Assembly: GCA_963669285.2 (NCBI GenBank)
Contig: CAXXSI010000014.1
Location: 434,001-498,000, forward strand
DNA from: JAWKWH01 sp963669285
Lineage (GTDB): Bacteria > Pseudomonadota > Alphaproteobacteria > Rhizobiales > Rhizobiaceae
Reading direction: 5' to 3'
Length of the DNA stretch: 64,000 nt
Shown here: positions 50,967-59,247 of the stretch, piece by piece
How the letters are laid out: the number at the start of each line of letters is the position of its first letter
Position numbering within the stretch: position 1 is the stretch's first letter
Program-made: the position numbers and the translations under genes
The notes under the pieces: generated by a model
Database searches by the model: none
What the model was told of the DNA's origin: nothing
What the model saw: only the letters and a program-made list of their open reading frames with translations

Positions 50967-51599
50967 TCAATCCAGCTCCGAGCTGGCAATTCTTGTCACC
51001 CCTGCCGCGCCGACATCGCGCCATGCCTTGTCGGCCGATGCATCCGGCGACGGGTCGATCGATGCCGTCGCATCGTCGATGATGTAGGTGTCGAATCCCG
51101 CCTTGACGGCATCGGTCGCCAGTCCGCCAACGCAGTAGTCAATCGCGCAACCGGCAACAAAAACGCGCTCGATCCCGCGTTCTTTTAGATAGCTTGCCAG
51201 GCCCGTCTTTGTTTCTCCATCAACCATGCAGAAGGCGGAATAACTGTCGACATCCTTCAGATATCCCTTGCGGATGACGAGCTGGGCGTGAGGAAGACCA
51301 AGATCCGGGTGGAACTCGGCACCCCAACTATTCTGCACCACATGGTCTGGCCAAAGGATCTGGTCGCCATAAGGCATCTGCACGGTCTCGAGCGGCTTCT
51401 TGCCGGGATGCGCCGACGCAAACGACACATGGCCTTCGGGATGCCAGTCCTGCGTCAGCACGACGTTTTCGAATTTCCGGCCGACCTCGTTGATCACCGG
51501 AACGACGTCGTGTCCGTCGGCGGTCGGCAGCGCTCCGCCCTCGCAGAAATCATTCTGCATGTCGACGACGACCAATACATCCTTGCCTGACAACTTCAT
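50967..51599 (-). CDS. pncA: nicotinamidase / pyrazinamidase
   Basis: 210 residues of the isochorismatase-like fold. VVVDMQNDFCEGGALPTADG holds the catalytic Asp, LTQDWHPEGHVSFASAHPG supplies the metal-binding Asp-x-His-x-x-His, and RVFVAGCAIDYCVGGLATDAVKAG carries the nucleophilic Cys after a cis-peptide. It turns nicotinamide into nicotinate for NAD recycling. A palindromic site (51622-51637) lies 23 bases upstream of its ATG and is repeated ahead of the divergent cysteine hydrolase, so the two genes probably share a regulator. Confidence 0.95.
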   Translation of the reverse strand: MKLSGKDVLVVVDMQNDFCEGGALPTADGHDVVPVINEVGRKFENVVLTQDWHPEGHVSFASAHPGKKPLETVQMPYGDQILWPDHVVQNSWGAEFHPDLGLPHAQLVIRKGYLKDVDSYSAFCMVDGETKTGLASYLKERGIERVFVAGCAIDYCVGGLATDAVKAGFDTYIIDDATASIDPSPDASADKAWRDVGAAGVTRIASSELD

Positions 51600-51621
51600 G
51601 GTTCATCCTCCCGGCTATTAA

Positions 51622-51637
51622 TGTTTGTATACAAACA
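51622..51637. promoter_or_regulatory. palindromic operator copy 1 (pncA side)
   Basis: TGTTTGTATACAAACA is a perfect 16-base palindrome, 23 bases upstream of the pncA ATG. A close copy precedes the divergent hydrolase gene. The form resembles GntR- or LacI-type dyads. No candidate regulator gene lies next to it in the window. Confidence 0.7.
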
Positions 51638-51793
51638 ATAATGAATATCCCGCTCCGAGTAAAGAAGGCGCGGATTGGCACTGGCGGATTCGTCATCCAG
51701 CGGTGGCGAAACACCGCGGGCTCGCCGGCCGCCGGTAGGCATTCGCGATCTGTGATTTGCCAAAATGCGGGATTTGTGGTTCCCTGTAATAAT

Positions 51794-51809
51794 CGTTTGC
51801 ATACAAACA
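51794..51809. promoter_or_regulatory. palindromic operator copy 2 (hydrolase side)
   Basis: CGTTTGCATACAAACA matches copy 1 at 14 of 16 positions and lies 17 bases upstream of the ATG at 51827, overlapping the usual zone of transcription initiation. The two copies are about 157 bases apart between divergent genes. Confidence 0.7.
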
Positions 51810-51826
51810 AAGAGAGGAGACAAACG

Positions 51827-52450
51827 ATGACAGCGGTAGAACCTGGTAAATGTGCGATTGTCCTGGTCGACATGGCTCGGGACTTTGTTGAGGAAGGCGG
51901 CTTCATTGCCAATGCCGGCGGACCTGAATACCGCGAGAAGGCAAAGGCGATTCTACCGCCCCTTGCGAGCATGTTGGATGCGGCTCGGAAAGCCGGCGTA
52001 ACCGTCGTCTACTCAACCGATTGCCACAATCCGGACGACCTCGAAATGCGCAAATGGCCGCCGCATTCGATGAAGGGAACCGAGTGGGCCGAGATTGTTT
52101 CCGAGCTTGAACCGCAGAACGGGGACCTGTTGATCCCAAAAACAACCTATAGCGGTTTTCAAAGCTCAAACCTTGAAGACCAGCTGCGGTCGCGCGGTAT
52201 AGAAACCCTGTATATCACAGGCCTGCATACGGATTGCTGCTGCCGCCATACATCGGGCGATGCCTTCCAGAAGGGTTTCGATCTTGTCTGGGTCACCGAC
52301 GCCTTGCAGGCGTTTACAGACGAAGCCCATGAAAGCGGATTGGAGTATTACAAGGCATGGTATGCGACTGATCCGGACCGGCAGTTCAAAACTTCCGATC
52401 AGGTGGTGGCTGACTGGGGGCAAGCCCCGGTGGTCCAGGCCGCGGAGTAA
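51827..52450 (+). CDS. isochorismatase-like cysteine hydrolase
   Basis: 207 residues from ATG 51827, which follows GAGAGGAGA. The fold matches PncA: AIVLVDMARDFVEEGGFIANAGG has the catalytic Asp, TVVYSTDCHNPDDLEMRKWPPHSMKGTEWAEIV, and the nucleophile in TLYITGLHTDCCCRHTSGDAFQKGF (second Cys of DCCC is the likely one). The family includes nicotinamidases, N-carbamoylsarcosine amidases and biuret hydrolases. Because it shares an operator with pncA, a substrate in nicotinamide or pyridine metabolism is plausible, but unproven. A methyltransferase follows after 82 bases. Confidence 0.85.
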   Translation: MTAVEPGKCAIVLVDMARDFVEEGGFIANAGGPEYREKAKAILPPLASMLDAARKAGVTVVYSTDCHNPDDLEMRKWPPHSMKGTEWAEIVSELEPQNGDLLIPKTTYSGFQSSNLEDQLRSRGIETLYITGLHTDCCCRHTSGDAFQKGFDLVWVTDALQAFTDEAHESGLEYYKAWYATDPDRQFKTSDQVVADWGQAPVVQAAE

Positions 52451-52532
52451 CCGACCGACAGGGGCGAGAAATCCTGATATTATGCCCGAACAGCGCCGGG
52501 GGCGCTTGGTCCCCGGAGAAGGGGCGTAGATC

Positions 52533-53585
52533 ATGGACAAAGAACGCATTGGAAAATTCGCCACTGCCGTCTACCGGGATATGGCCGGTGCGATGGCAAT
52601 CGGGATGGGCTATCTGGGCCTTAAGGCGGGGCTTTTCGAAGCGATGAAGGATGGTGTGCCGGTCAGTGCCGCTGACCTGGCGGACAAGACCGGGCTAACG
52701 TTTCGCTATGTCGAGGAATGGCTGAACGGGATGACATCGGCGGGCTGGCTGGAACACGACGAAACGGCCGGCACGTTTTCGATGCCGGCAGAGCACGGAT
52801 TCCTTCTCGCATCGGAAGGAACGGATCACTATATGGGCGGGCTCTTTTTGGCCGGACCGTCACTTCTATCCCAGGCACCTGAGGTTGCGCGCGCCTTTCG
52901 CGAAGGCGGCGGCGTACATTTCAACGCGTTCGATGACGATTGGATTGAAGCGCTCGATTTAATGAATGGCGGCGCCTATCAACACCGGCTGGCCAGCTAC
53001 TGGATGAAACATCTGCCCGACATCGAGGAACGCTTGGCCAGCGGAGGACGAGCGCTCGATATTGGGTGCGGCGTCGGAAGGGTCTCGCTTGCGCTCGCCG
53101 AAGCCTATCCGCAAGCGCAAATCACCGGCTTCGATCCCGACGGCAATTCAGTAACTCTGGCGCGAAAGGCGGCGGCTGACGCCGGAGCTGATCACGTGGA
53201 GTTCGTTCAGGGAGTGGTCACGGATATTGCTCCCGAACCGGTATATGATTTCGCAGGGATGTTTGACTGCCTGCATGACTTGGCCGAGCCGGAAGCGGTA
53301 CTTGCTGAAATCCGTCAGCGGATTGCACCGGGCGGCGCGCTTTTGGTGATGGAACCACGCGCGGCAGACCGGCTCGCGGACAACTCAAACCCGCTCGGAA
53401 CGGTCTATTACGGCTTCAGCCTTTTTCATTGCATGACCCAGTCCTTGGCACAGGGAGGACCCGGTTTGGGCACCTGCATGGGTCCTGAAAAAGCAATGTC
53501 GCTTCTCAGCCATGCCGGATTTTCAGATGTGAAGGAACTCCCGATCAAGAGCCAGACAAACATGTTCTTTGCGGGCCGCGCGTAG
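52533..53585 (+). CDS. SAM-dependent methyltransferase with N-terminal winged-helix domain
   Basis: 350 residues. The N-terminal ~90 residues form a winged-helix dimerisation region typical of O-methyltransferases (GLKAGLFEAMKDGVPVSAADLADKTGLTFRYVEEWLNGMTSAGWLEHD). The class-I Rossmann fold follows with motif I ALDIGCGVGRVSLALAEAYP near 172 and the acidic end of beta2 ITGFDPDGNSV. Motif IV is FAGMFDCLHDLAEPEAVLAEIRQRIAPGGALLVMEPR. Similar proteins methylate small aromatic or carboxylic substrates. Being just behind the hydrolase with which it may share a promoter, it could act on the same pathway (nicotinamide or nicotinate methylation is one guess). Confidence 0.85.
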   Translation: MDKERIGKFATAVYRDMAGAMAIGMGYLGLKAGLFEAMKDGVPVSAADLADKTGLTFRYVEEWLNGMTSAGWLEHDETAGTFSMPAEHGFLLASEGTDHYMGGLFLAGPSLLSQAPEVARAFREGGGVHFNAFDDDWIEALDLMNGGAYQHRLASYWMKHLPDIEERLASGGRALDIGCGVGRVSLALAEAYPQAQITGFDPDGNSVTLARKAAADAGADHVEFVQGVVTDIAPEPVYDFAGMFDCLHDLAEPEAVLAEIRQRIAPGGALLVMEPRAADRLADNSNPLGTVYYGFSLFHCMTQSLAQGGPGLGTCMGPEKAMSLLSHAGFSDVKELPIKSQTNMFFAGRA

Positions 53586-53762
53586 AGTCCACCACCGGCT
53601 CGAAGCCATCAAAATCCGGCCGGTATAAGCGCATTCGGGATAGAGCGTTTCCACTGAATGTCTCGGTAGCTTTGTGGAATGGATTTTCGCTTCTGCGAAT
53701 AGAACACCACGGAGCAATGCAGTCGCATCGGTCCAGGTCATGGACAGACCTGGCCCACAATC

Positions 53763-54011
53763 TCAGGTAATCTTTTCCAATAGCCAGCGCGCCCTTTCGA
53801 TCTGCTCGCGGGCGGTTGCCAGTTTTTGTTCCAGACGCTCCTTCTTTGCAGGCTTGGCGGTGGTCTTGATCTCCTCGATGAGGCTGGCCTCTTTTGCCGT
53901 GAGCTTGTCTATGACCTTTTTGACATGGCTCGGCTTGATCTTCTTGGCATTGCCCGCTTCAAGCCGCTCATAGTATTTTTTCAGCTTCTCGATTGCTTTA
54001 GTCAGCGCCAT
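53763..54011 (-). CDS. small basic coiled-coil protein
   Basis: 82 residues, very rich in Lys, Glu and Ala, and almost wholly helical (KAIEKLKKYYERLEAGNAKKIKPSHVKKVIDKLTAKEASLIEEIKTTAKPAKKERLEQKLATAREQIERARWLLEKIT). Similar short proteins are seen in rhizobia but have no known role. It begins a few bases after the shifted end of the Na/Pi cotransporter frame, with a shared strand, so it is probably translated from the same message. DNA or phospholipid binding through the basic face is conceivable. Confidence 0.75.
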   Translation of the reverse strand: MALTKAIEKLKKYYERLEAGNAKKIKPSHVKKVIDKLTAKEASLIEEIKTTAKPAKKERLEQKLATAREQIERARWLLEKIT

Positions 54012-54154
54012 GGCAATTCATCCTTTTGTGGTTTCGGCCTCGACGACATTGTCCGACGAATAGGTTTCGATTTCGTCCTCGTCCATGGCGATAATCTGCT
54101 CGACCTCGGCGACGGCGCTGTCCTTTTCGACATAGAACTCGCGCGCGGCCTCGA

Positions 54155-55855
54155 TCAGGCCGCGCATCGCCCGTATGCATAGTTGGAGTCATTGAGAAAC
54201 GAGGTGGACGCTTCCGCGCTGATGCGACCGTCGCGGATCAGCTCTTCGATTTTCGTGCTGGTGTTTTGATGGTCGCTCTCGACATGGGTGCGCTCCTCTT
54301 CCAGCCACAGCGGACTGCGGAATTCGGGATCGGTGCGATTGAGCTTTTCGATTTCGAGCAGTATGCGGGCAATTTCCGCTCGCAGGCCGTCATAGAGTTC
54401 GGTGACCGCCCCTTGCTGATGCGTGGTGTAGCGCGTCGTGTTGCGCCGCATGTGCTTGATATCCTTGATGACCCTGACGATGCGTTCGGCAACATCGCGC
54501 AATTGGTACACCCGTTTTATGACATCTTGATGTAACTCCTTGGCGGTGGTGCGGGTGGCGAATTCGACGATTGCCGAATACAGCGTCTTGACCCTTTGTT
54601 CGTAGCGTTCGTCGATGTCGAACTCGATCGGTTTGCGGCTGGCGGCAACGAGGGCGGCGACATCCTTGGCTTCGAACAGCTGGTGGCGATGTATGTTTAT
54701 GCCGTGGGTTATGAGCTCGACGGCATTGTCGTAGAGGTGTTTGACCTCGTTTTGCAGGGCGCTCTCGATCGTTTCGGGGAACTCCTCGACGGCCTCGGTC
54801 AGATATTTCGGTTTGCTGAGATCAAGCGCCGGTTCCTTGATGGCGCGTTCGATCAGGGCGATCAGCCGTTTCATCAGCGGCAGCATCAATACGACGCCGA
54901 GCACATTGAAGATCGTATGGAACACGGCGAGCTTCAATGCATAGTCGGTGTCGGCTATGCCGACCCCCTGGCTGACGAAATCGACCGCGTCGCGAATCTG
55001 GTTGATGAAAACCAATGCGACGGCGGCGGTTGCCATGTTGAATATCAGGTGCGCCATCGCCAGCCGCTTGCCCTGGTAGTTCGAGGTCAGGGCGCCGATG
55101 ATCGCCGTTATCGTCGTGCCGATATTGGCGCCGATCGCCAGGGCAAGCGCATTTTCATAGGTAATCTGACCCGAAGCCAGCGCGGTGATGATCAGCACCA
55201 TGGTCGCGTGGCTGGACTGCATCACCACCGTGGCGGCCGTGCCGACCAGGGTATAGACCAGCAGTCCCAGAACGCCGGTCAGGGCATATCGGGTGAGATC
55301 AAAGGTGTCCTTGAAGGTCTCAAAGCCGACCTTCATGTGGTGAATGCCGAGGAACAGGAATCCCAGACCGGCGAGCACGAAACCGGTGCCGCGAAGGTAT
55401 TTCGATTTCTGGAACACCAGCACGATGCCGATCGCCAGAAGCGGCATGGCGTAGGCGGAGATCTTGACCTTCAGGCCGAAGCCGGCGACCAGCCAGGCGC
55501 CGGTGGTCGTGCCGATATTGGCGCCGAAGATGATGCCGACACCCGCCAACAGGGTCAGCAGGCCGGCACTGAGAAAGGAAATCGTAATCACCGACACCAG
55601 CGAACTGGATTGCATGATCGTCGTGGTCACGATGCCGAACAGCAGCGACCTGGGCACGGACCCGGTCGCGCGCTCCAAAATGCGTTCCAGGAAACCGCCG
55701 CTGAACAGCTTGAAACCGTCCTCGAGCATCAACATGCCGAACAGGAAGATGGCAACGCCGGCGGCGATCTCCTGAAAATCCGGACTCACCCAGAAACCGG
55801 AAATCAGAATGCCGATGATGACCGGCAGCAACAGTCGCTTCATCGTCGATTTCAT
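54155..55855 (-). CDS. Na+/phosphate cotransporter (NptA/YjbB type) with PhoU-like tail, probable C-terminal frameshift
   Basis: 566 residues. The membrane part has two inverted PNaS repeats: ASSLVSVITISFLSAG with GANIGTTTGAWLVAGFG near 110, and MQSSHATMVLIITALASGQITYENALALAIGANIGTTITAIIGAL near 220. The cytoplasmic C-terminal ~200 residues are PhoU-like helices. The frame ends ...SFLNDSNYAYGRCAA. One extra base near 54170 would continue with MRGLIEAAREFYVEKDSAVAEVEQ and IIAMDEDEIETYSSDN to a TGA at 54018, matching a normal PhoU end. A real or artefactual one-base loss is likely. The family imports phosphate with sodium. Start at ATG 55855. Confidence 0.88.
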   Translation of the reverse strand: MKSTMKRLLLPVIIGILISGFWVSPDFQEIAAGVAIFLFGMLMLEDGFKLFSGGFLERILERATGSVPRSLLFGIVTTTIMQSSSLVSVITISFLSAGLLTLLAGVGIIFGANIGTTTGAWLVAGFGLKVKISAYAMPLLAIGIVLVFQKSKYLRGTGFVLAGLGFLFLGIHHMKVGFETFKDTFDLTRYALTGVLGLLVYTLVGTAATVVMQSSHATMVLIITALASGQITYENALALAIGANIGTTITAIIGALTSNYQGKRLAMAHLIFNMATAAVALVFINQIRDAVDFVSQGVGIADTDYALKLAVFHTIFNVLGVVLMLPLMKRLIALIERAIKEPALDLSKPKYLTEAVEEFPETIESALQNEVKHLYDNAVELITHGINIHRHQLFEAKDVAALVAASRKPIEFDIDERYEQRVKTLYSAIVEFATRTTAKELHQDVIKRVYQLRDVAERIVRVIKDIKHMRRNTTRYTTHQQGAVTELYDGLRAEIARILLEIEKLNRTDPEFRSPLWLEEERTHVESDHQNTSTKIEELIRDGRISAEASTSFLNDSNYAYGRCAA

Positions 55856-56049
55856 CTAGAGCGTATCCGGCTTGAATGGAATCGTTTGAACGCAGGGATT
55901 TTGTGTTCCGGCAAGGAGCGCGGGGCGACTTGGGTAGCGAGTACCGTTAGACCCGCGCGACGCAGACCGGGGCGCAAAAGGCCAAGTTCAAACGATTGCG
56001 GTTTATCCATGTCGTTCAAACGCTCCCATTTAAGCCGGACACGCTCTAT
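55856..56049. repeat. inverted-repeat element between the two phosphate transporter genes
   Basis: The left arm 55856-55892 (beginning CTAGAGCGTATCCGGCTTGA) and the right arm 56013-56049 (beginning CGTTCAAACGCTCCCATTTA) are imperfect inverted copies of about 37 bases around a 120-base centre. The motif AGAGCGTGTCCGG recurs at 24463-24475 and a relative (TAGAGCGTTTCC) at about 53643. Such short palindromic elements are common in rhizobial genomes and resemble non-autonomous or REP-like elements. No coding capacity is seen. Confidence 0.6.
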
Positions 56050-56052
56050 ACC

Positions 56053-57624
56053 TCACGGCAACATCATGCCGCGCAACATGAAATAGAACAATGCCGCAAG
56101 CATTGCCGAGATCGGTACGGTGATGATCCAGGCGGACACGATCTTGAGCAATGCCGTGCGCTTGACCAATTGCCGTTTCAGGGCTTTCTGGAGCTCCTTT
56201 CGCTGCGCCGCCGAAATGACGGCTTCCGGTCCCATCTTCTTCAACTCGCCCAGCAGCCGCTTCTTGTCTTCCGCCGGAGCGTTCTGGAAATTGCGCAACA
56301 CTTCCTCCGCCTGGGCGAAATCGGGTTGACCGTGATGCGTGGCAAGCACGCCCTCGACGACCCGGCTTAACCGCTGCTCGAGGAACTCGCGCAGAAACCC
56401 GACGCCAAACACCGCGCCGAGCGCCACATGGGTCGAACTGATCGGCATGCCCAACTGGCTGGCGATGATCACGGTGATCGCCGCCGACAGCGCGATGCAG
56501 AACGCGCGGGCCCGGTCGAGTTCGGTGATCTCGGAGCCGACGGTGCGGATCAGCTTGGGTCCGAACAGCGCCAGACCCACCGAAATACCCACGGCTCCGA
56601 TCACCATGACCCAGAGCGGAATCGCGACCTTGGCGCCTCCGTCCCCAGCGGTGAGCACATCGACGACGCCGGCCAGCGGCCCGACGGCGTTGGCGACGTC
56701 GTTTGCGCCATGGGCAAAGCTCAGCAATGCGGCGGAAAAGATCAGCGGCACGGTAAAGAGCCTGTTGACACCGTCGCGATCGGCACTCAGCCCGGGTGCA
56801 GCCCGCCTGATCATCGGCGTGACGACCATCCAGGTAAGGATCGCCACGATCAATCCCGCGGCCATGGCGATGGGAAAACCGACCTTGATGAGTTTGCTGA
56901 TGCCCTTGAGAAAGATGTAGGTCGTAAACGCCCAGGCCATGATCGAGATCATGACCGGAACCACCCGCTTGGCCGCATCAACCGGATCTTCCTTGAAGAA
57001 AACCAGCTTTTTGAGCGTAAACAGAAATGCCGCCGCTATGACCCCGCCGGTGACCGGGGAAACCACCCAGCTGAGCGCGATCTTGGTCATCGAATCCCAG
57101 TTGACGATGTCCCAGCCCGCCGCGGCGATGCCCGCCCCCATGACGCCTCCGACGATCGAATGGGTGGTGGAAACCGGCGCGCCCAGCCAGGTCGCGGCAT
57201 TCAGCCATATTGCGGCGCCCAACAGCGCTCCCATCATGACCCAGACAAAGACATTGGGGTCGCCGATCGTCGCCGGATCGATGATGCCCTTCTTGACTGT
57301 GGAGACCACGTCGCCACCGGCGATGATCGCGCCGGCGGCCTCGAAAATGGCGGCAATGGCGATGGCGCCGGTCAGTGTCAGCGCAAAGGAACCGACCGCC
57401 GGCCCGACATTGTTGGCGACATCGTTGGCGCCGATGTTGATCGCCATATAGGCGCCGATGACCGCTGCGCCGACCAGAAGATAGGCCTGTTCGACATGGG
57501 CGAACTTGCTGCCGGTGTAGATCATCACGAACACGACGAAGATGACCGCCGTGCCAAGACGCCCGACCTCGGACCGGCTGAGGTTGGTCGCCCGTTCGAT
57601 CTTCAGATACTCTTTAGCCTGCAT
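56053..57624 (-). CDS. PiT-family inorganic phosphate transporter
   Basis: 523 residues, about ten membrane spans. The duplicated PiT signature is clear: GANDVANNVGPAVGSFALT near 65 and GANDVANAVGPLAGVVDVL near 335. VSTTHSIVGGVMGAG and ISSTHVALGAVFGVGFLREF are the other conserved pair. A basic cytoplasmic loop and C-terminal ELKKMGPEAVISAAQRKELQKALKRQLVKR region are also typical. It imports phosphate with protons or a cation. It sits next to an unrelated Na/Pi cotransporter gene with a repeat element between, giving two phosphate systems in 3.5 kb. Confidence 0.95.
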   Translation of the reverse strand: MQAKEYLKIERATNLSRSEVGRLGTAVIFVVFVMIYTGSKFAHVEQAYLLVGAAVIGAYMAINIGANDVANNVGPAVGSFALTLTGAIAIAAIFEAAGAIIAGGDVVSTVKKGIIDPATIGDPNVFVWVMMGALLGAAIWLNAATWLGAPVSTTHSIVGGVMGAGIAAAGWDIVNWDSMTKIALSWVVSPVTGGVIAAAFLFTLKKLVFFKEDPVDAAKRVVPVMISIMAWAFTTYIFLKGISKLIKVGFPIAMAAGLIVAILTWMVVTPMIRRAAPGLSADRDGVNRLFTVPLIFSAALLSFAHGANDVANAVGPLAGVVDVLTAGDGGAKVAIPLWVMVIGAVGISVGLALFGPKLIRTVGSEITELDRARAFCIALSAAITVIIASQLGMPISSTHVALGAVFGVGFLREFLEQRLSRVVEGVLATHHGQPDFAQAEEVLRNFQNAPAEDKKRLLGELKKMGPEAVISAAQRKELQKALKRQLVKRTALLKIVSAWIITVPISAMLAALFYFMLRGMMLP

Positions 57625-57874
57625 AGATTTCCTCCCAACCGGCCGGTGACCGAACCCTGCGCCACGGCGTCAATCTCCCACAGCGATACGCTGCCAGCAG
57701 CCGTGATCCAGGTGGTCACGGCCCATGCTCGAAACAAAACCTATCGGGATCGGATGGCTTGGCTATGCGCTAGATCAATAGCGGTGAAAGAATGCGGTTT
57801 TTGGCCAGATGCGAGGCCGGTCAGGCGAATTGCGGCCACCGGCGGCAGAACCCGGCCGGGCGATGGTCAAAAGC

Positions 57875-58183
57875 TTACCGTAATCGCGCCTTGCCGCCCT
57901 CGCCGGTCAGTTTCTGCGGCATCGCCCGCGCTTTCCGGGCGCGCTCCCATTCGGCGGCGATGCGGTGCATTTCGGCGCGTGTCAATTCGCGGATGCGGTC
58001 GTCGCTCAACAGCGCGCCGGCCTCGATCTTTTCCACCGCCCGCATGTCGGCGCGATGGCTCAGCACCAGCCAGGTGAACAGACCGGCATAGCCGGGGATC
58101 GCCAGCACGACGACGGCCTTGACCCAGTCCGACGTCGACCGCCAGGTGACGAGCAGGTCTTGCAGGAAGGAGTATTCGTCCAA
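57875..58183 (-). CDS. small single-span membrane protein (paralogue of 26543-26854)
   Basis: 102 residues. MDEYSFLQDLLVTWRSTSDWVKAVVVLAIPGYAGLFTWLVLSHRA has one membrane span (approx. 24-43), followed by a charged helical tail with RIRELTRAEMHRIAAEWERARKARAMP. It shares length, topology and the motifs WRSTxDWVKAV, PGY and EWERAR with the gene at 26.5 kb, so the two are paralogues. Their neighbours differ, so a common role independent of cell-wall lysis is more likely. No family name is known to me. Confidence 0.65.
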   Translation of the reverse strand: MDEYSFLQDLLVTWRSTSDWVKAVVVLAIPGYAGLFTWLVLSHRADMRAVEKIEAGALLSDDRIRELTRAEMHRIAAEWERARKARAMPQKLTGEGGKARLR

Positions 58184-58224
58184 GGTTTGTCTCCGTTTTG
58201 TTGTCGCTCGCGGCGCAACTCCTT

Positions 58225-58720
58225 CGCCCCCCTTGAGGGGGTGAGCAGCCGGTTCGCGGAACGCGAATGCGGCGTGCCGGTGGCACGGCGCAAGGCCGGC
58301 GAACGCCGGGACATTGCCGCAGGCAATGGGGACCCGGCAGGCAAAGGCTCGGGCGGCCTTGCGGCCTTCGCCCGGTTGCCGCGTTACGGGAAGGGGAACA
58401 GCGCCCCCAATTCCAACTGTCCCCCCTCCCGCTCTTTCCCGGCACCGACACTCGAGGGGGGACGGTGCGCGGGCAAGAGAGCCAAGGTTGCGCCCCCTTC
58501 GCCCCCCTTGCGGTGGGGTCCGCAGGACGGGTCGAGACCCGTGGCTCGACCCCGTGATTTCAGCGCCTTAGCCGAGCAGTGCGCAGGCTAAGTGCTAGAA
58601 ATCGCAAGAGGGGGGATTTGTGCGCCGCGAATTTTACCCCCTCTGGTCTTTTCCAAGCACTTGCTCGGACTTCGCCGCTCGCAAATGCAGGAAAAGACTT
58701 TCTCCCCCTCAAGGGGGGCG
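58225..58720. repeat. ~500-bp non-coding segment bracketed by an exact 17-bp inverted repeat
   Basis: CGCCCCCCTTGAGGGGG at 58225-58241 recurs as its exact reverse complement at 58704-58720. Within the segment a third partial copy (CTTCGCCCCCCTTG) starts near 58498. The enclosed DNA is very GC-rich, has no plausible gene and contains several short palindromes. The form suggests a miniature mobile element or clustered REP-like sequences. A short gene-free tail continues to the XRE gene. Confidence 0.55.
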
Positions 58721-58842
58721 AGAGTTTCCTGTCCCGCCGGACCTCGCGTGCACGAAGGTCCAACGGCATGAGCAGCCCCGGATTTTTTCCGACCCTCCAG
58801 CTCAACCCGAGGGTCCACGCCCAGTCAGGCATGATACAACCA

Positions 58843-58861
58843 TCAATACACATTGTATTGA
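58843..58861. promoter_or_regulatory. inverted repeat, candidate XRE operator
   Basis: TCAATACACATTGTATTGA contains TCAATAC and GTATTGA as perfect seven-base arms around a five-base spacer, 57 bases upstream of the XRE gene. A further half-site CAATAC follows at about 58869. Autoregulation by the downstream HTH protein is the simplest reading. Confidence 0.6.
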
Positions 58862-58917
58862 TCACGCACAATACGGTATGTAGCCAAAATTGCGCTGTTG
58901 CTGAACAAACCGTTCCT

Positions 58918-59247
58918 ATGAAGGGTTTTCCGGAAAGGCTGCGGCAGCGCGCAGATGAGCTTGGCATTTCCAATGCCGAAGCGGCGCGGAAGGCCGGTCT
59001 CGATGAGCGGCGCTACGCCCACTACATCTCGGGCCGCAGTGAAACCGACCTGACCACTCTGGTTCAGATTGCAAGCGCCCTCGGCACTACCCCGAACTGG
59101 CTATTGGGTGTCGACGAGATGGCGGACAGCGACCCGCAAAAAGCCGCGCTCATCGCCCGCTTCACAAACGCCGCCAGCCTGCTCTCCAACCGTGATGTGG
59201 AGATGCTGGTGGTTCAGGCAGAGGCGGTGGCGAAACGGGAGGGGTGA
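58918..59247 (+). CDS. XRE-family (Cro/CI-type) transcriptional regulator
   Basis: The ATG at 58918 gives 109 residues. A longer in-frame extension upstream runs through repeats and is rejected. The HTH lies at about residues 5-60 (FPERLRQRADELGISNAEAARKAGLDERRYAHYISGRSETDLTTLVQIASALGTTPNWLLG). The remainder (MADSDPQKAALIARFTNAASLLSNRDVEMLVVQAEAVAKREG) is probably a dimerisation helix. It starts the accessory zone and lies 208 bases ahead of the OLD-like ATPase gene, which it may control. Confidence 0.85.
   Translation: MKGFPERLRQRADELGISNAEAARKAGLDERRYAHYISGRSETDLTTLVQIASALGTTPNWLLGVDEMADSDPQKAALIARFTNAASLLSNRDVEMLVVQAEAVAKREG

Noticed and set aside
54596..56086. A 496-codon plus-strand frame opposite the Na/Pi cotransporter
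   Set aside because: Antisense to a membrane protein with recognisable motifs. The product is low-complexity, rich in His, Asp, Gly and Gln, as typical of reverse-strand shadows.
56428..58077. A 549-codon plus-strand frame opposite the PiT gene and the small membrane gene
   Set aside because: Antisense to a strongly supported PiT transporter, with the same shadow composition.
58579..58917. Upstream extension of the XRE regulator frame by about 113 codons
   Set aside because: It runs through the inverted-repeat segment and the operator. The HTH domain begins right after the ATG at 58918.
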